Assembly: GCA_023544495.1 (NCBI GenBank)
Contig: JAMJFV010000071.1
Location: 1-5,775 of the forward strand
DNA length: 5,775 nucleotides
Direction: 5' to 3'
Origin: ANME-2 cluster archaeon
GTDB lineage: Archaea > Halobacteriota > Methanosarcinia > Methanosarcinales > Methanocomedenaceae
A program made the translations under genes and the position numbers. Under the pieces are notes generated by a model. The model was not told the DNA's origin. It was given only the letters and a program-made list of their open reading frames with translations, and searched no databases. Shown here in pieces: positions 5,756 through 5,775 of this stretch (position 1 is the first letter of the stretch; every line of letters begins with the position of its first letter).

Positions 5756-5775
5756 TGTATTACAATGTATTACAA
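5756..5775 (+). repeat. Tandem 10-base palindromic repeat at the window edge
   Basis: TGTATTACAA occurs twice head to tail (5756-5765 and 5766-5775). Each unit contains the odd palindrome TGTATTACA, and the bases just before form the perfect palindrome ATACATGTAT (5751-5760). The repeat runs into the window end, so its true copy number is unknown. It may be an operator or promoter part of the next gene, or the start of a longer repeat array. Confidence 0.55.

Overview
The window most likely comes from a methanogenic or methane/alkane-oxidising euryarchaeon (Methanomicrobia, perhaps Methanosarcinales or an ANME-2 relative). This is inferred from the large zinc-ribbon/PUA/PAPS-reductase-like/ferredoxin fusion, which is typical of methanogen-type archaea, from the lipoprotein style, and from GGAGG Shine-Dalgarno sites with TATA-like elements upstream. 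No rRNA, tRNA, CRISPR array or insertion sequence is visible, so the lineage cannot be fixed.

Left part (1-1405): an AT-rich leader and a short frameshifted coding remnant (about 107-371) run directly into an intact DUF354-family gene (371-1405). The remnant's last reading frame ends in a TGA that overlaps the DUF354 ATG (TGATG), so the two probably once sat in one operon. DUF354 proteins are predicted GT-B-fold glycosyltransferase or epimerase-like enzymes of surface polysaccharide loci.

Middle part (1406-2312): there is no intact gene in about 900 bases. It holds three successive decayed fragments on the + strand. They are a short piece resembling the N-terminus of a membrane protein (1460-1552), a nearly complete flavodoxin-like gene with one frameshift near 1769 (1628-2085), and an internal slice of an MDR-superfamily quinone oxidoreductase/alcohol dehydrogenase (2086-2312). 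The MDR slice begins at the codon after the flavodoxin stop and carries its own frameshift. It looks like a redox gene cluster in decay.

Right part (2313-5775): three intact genes in ordinary archaeal coding style. A small secreted lipoprotein (2409-2858, +) has a perfect Shine-Dalgarno site. It converges, with a 12-base gap, on the 632-residue PAPS-reductase-like fusion (2871-4769, -). An 87-base divergent intergenic region separates that gene from a CDF-family metal cation efflux protein with zinc-type binding residues (4857-5711, +). After it, the window ends in a tandem, internally palindromic 10-base repeat that may continue beyond the edge.

The genes do not form an obvious single pathway. 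The most interesting items are the multidomain fusion, which keeps nucleotide-binding and Fe-S motifs but lacks the usual catalytic ECGxH tail of sulfonucleotide reductases, and the cluster of gene remnants.
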